Source of the DNA: Caldithrix sp.
GTDB lineage: Bacteria; Zhuqueibacterota; Zhuqueibacteria; Oceanimicrobiales; Oceanimicrobiaceae
NCBI GenBank assembly: GCA_004357015.1
Contig: SMXE01000046.1
Span: 1-6,969 of the forward strand
Reading direction: 5' to 3'
DNA length: 6,969 bases
In this document: piece after piece, positions 6,337 through 6,969 of the stretch
Layout of the letters: each line of letters opens with the position of its first letter
Position numbering within the stretch: the first letter of the stretch is position 1
Translations under genes and position numbers: made by a program
Notes under the pieces: model-generated
Database searches by the model: none
What the model was told of the DNA's origin: nothing
Seen by the model: only the letters and a program-made list of their open reading frames with translations

Positions 6337-6353
6337 GTAGAGGCTCCAGCCTC
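6337..6353 (+). repeat. GTAG plus second hairpin, REP-like
   Basis: GTAG (6337-6340) directly adjoins an inverted repeat GAGGCT (6340-6345) / AGCCTC (6348-6353) with a 2-base spacer, or 5 pairs with a TCCA loop. RAYT-associated REP elements are known for a GTAG or GGAG tetranucleotide at the 5' foot of a hairpin, so the placement 28 bases before a RAYT start is suggestive. Whether this hairpin or the larger one beside it is the true recognition unit cannot be decided here. Confidence 0.55.
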
Positions 6354-6380
6354 CATAGACCGTAAACAGTCGGAGTCAGA

Positions 6381-6914
6381 ATGAGTCGAACGCGCTACAA
6401 AATCACCGACCAAATTGCAACGCATTTCTTGACCTGTACAACAGTGAATTGGTTGCCAATACTGGCCAAACCGGAACCCAAAGAAATCATTATTAATTCA
6501 CTCCGTTTTTTGCAGGAGAGGAACCGGCTAACGGTTTTCGCCTATGTGATCATGGAAAACCATTTGCATATGATTGCTCGGGCAAACGACCTGTCAGCAG
6601 AAGTAGGCGCTTTCAAATCCTATACGGCTCGAAGGAGCATCGATTTTCTCAAGGCAGAAGGGAATGTGTTCTATCTGGAACAACTGAAGGCGTATAAGTT
6701 GGACCATCACAAGGATAGTACTTATCAATTCTGGCAGGAAGGCGCACACCCGAAGTTGATTCAGGGAGTTGACATGATGGTTCAGAAGATTGAGTACATT
6801 CACAAAAATCCAGTGAAACGAGGCTTTGTGGATTTGCCAGAACACTGGCGGTATTCGAGTGCGAGTAATTATTCTCAGGGAGTAGGGCTGTTGGATGTGT
6901 GTGTTGATTGGTAA
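6381..6914 (+). CDS. REP-associated tyrosine transposase (RAYT, Y1/HUH family)
   Basis: Single-strand DNA transposase of the IS200/IS605-related HUH family, thought to cut and mobilise REP hairpins. The product is 177 residues, a normal full length. Seen: the HUH metal motif MENHLHMI with His61 and His63, the family helix FKSYTARRSIDFL (78-90), FWQEG (117-121) and the closing block YIHKNPVKRGFVDLPEHWRYSSASNY (139-164; two neighbouring stretches of one conserved block). Tyr81 and Tyr115 are candidate nucleophiles; which one is catalytic needs an alignment. The start is ATG 6381, with GGAG 5 bases upstream. The gene looks intact, appears more AT-rich than the decarboxylase operon before it, and sits between inverted hairpin copies, all fitting a domesticated or recently moved element. 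No tnpB or serine recombinase accompanies it. Confidence 0.9.
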   Translation: MSRTRYKITDQIATHFLTCTTVNWLPILAKPEPKEIIINSLRFLQERNRLTVFAYVIMENHLHMIARANDLSAEVGAFKSYTARRSIDFLKAEGNVFYLEQLKAYKLDHHKDSTYQFWQEGAHPKLIQGVDMMVQKIEYIHKNPVKRGFVDLPEHWRYSSASNYSQGVGLLDVCVDW

Positions 6915-6947
6915 GCCTGAAAGTTTGCCTGAGGTAGTGCCCCGCGT

Positions 6948-6969
6948 CGTTCCAGCGCAGAGCACTGGA
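6948..6969 (-). repeat. REP-like palindrome, right copy, inverted and cut by window end
   Basis: The left arm CGTTCCAGCGC (6948-6958), loop AGA and right arm GCACTGGA (6962-6969) form the same hairpin as 6308-6332, read on the opposite strand. The last three bases of the arm lie beyond the window. Over the 22 comparable positions 20 are identical. The two differences fall at paired positions and turn a G-C pair into an A-T pair, so the stem is kept. The single T-G pair and the TCT loop are conserved in the same orientation, giving the repeat a polarity. Confidence 0.82.

Larger units (their letters stand above)
6305..6969 (+). mobile_element. Candidate RAYT/REP cassette: transposase between inverted hairpins
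   Basis: A RAYT gene bracketed by two inverted copies of one hairpin, with a GTAG-hairpin in between on the left side. This is the layout described for RAYT loci flanked by REPs. The right boundary is not in the window, and no target duplication can be assessed. It lies directly downstream of the SDR operon and does not interrupt a gene. Confidence 0.6.

Noticed and set aside
6915..6932. Direct repeat GCCTGA at 6915-6920 and 6927-6932
   Set aside because: Two six-base copies are too short to distinguish from chance, with no further copies nearby.

Overview
The window holds seven protein-coding loci and reads as a moderately GC-rich bacterial chromosome fragment. There is no phage, plasmid, rRNA, tRNA or CRISPR signal. 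The fabF-rnc pair, a stand-alone FadI-type thiolase, a DUF4870 membrane protein and a RAYT-type transposase with hairpin repeats would suit an Acidobacteriota-like or similar free-living Gram-negative genome. That placement is an impression from gene content, not a demonstrated assignment.

Layout. (1) 1-1041 (+) is the 3' part of fabF (ketoacyl-ACP synthase II). Its N-terminus lies outside the window, and the frame is broken near base 315, 25 bases after the active-site Cys codon. (2) 1069-1824 (+) is a complete rnc (RNase III) that follows fabF. (3) 1821-3077 (-) is a FadI-type 3-ketoacyl-CoA thiolase. Its stop codon overlaps that of rnc tail to tail. (4) 3100-3339 (-) is a 79-residue single-pass membrane protein just upstream of the thiolase, in the same apparent transcription unit. 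(5) 3340-3630 is a divergent intergenic region with a candidate promoter, a small palindrome and a hairpin. (6) 3631-6272 (+) is a tight three-gene operon: a PLP-dependent AADC-family decarboxylase (TTG start), a DUF4870 membrane protein overlapping it by 17 bases, and a short-chain dehydrogenase 7 bases further on. (7) 6273-6969 is a RAYT (REP-associated tyrosine transposase) gene between two inverted copies of one hairpin. The downstream copy is cut by the window end.

How the parts work together. fabF (fatty acid elongation) and fadI (beta-oxidation) are opposed lipid functions facing each other across rnc. The decarboxylase-DUF4870-SDR operon looks like a small amine or aldehyde unit tied to a membrane protein, but its substrate cannot be read from the sequence. 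The strongest unusual signal is the RAYT cassette. The two flanking hairpins are inverted, match at 20 of 22 comparable positions, and differ only by one compensatory base-pair swap, which points to selection on the folded structure. The second point of interest is the fabF frame break, best explained as loss of one GC from a GCGC and possibly a sequencing or assembly error.
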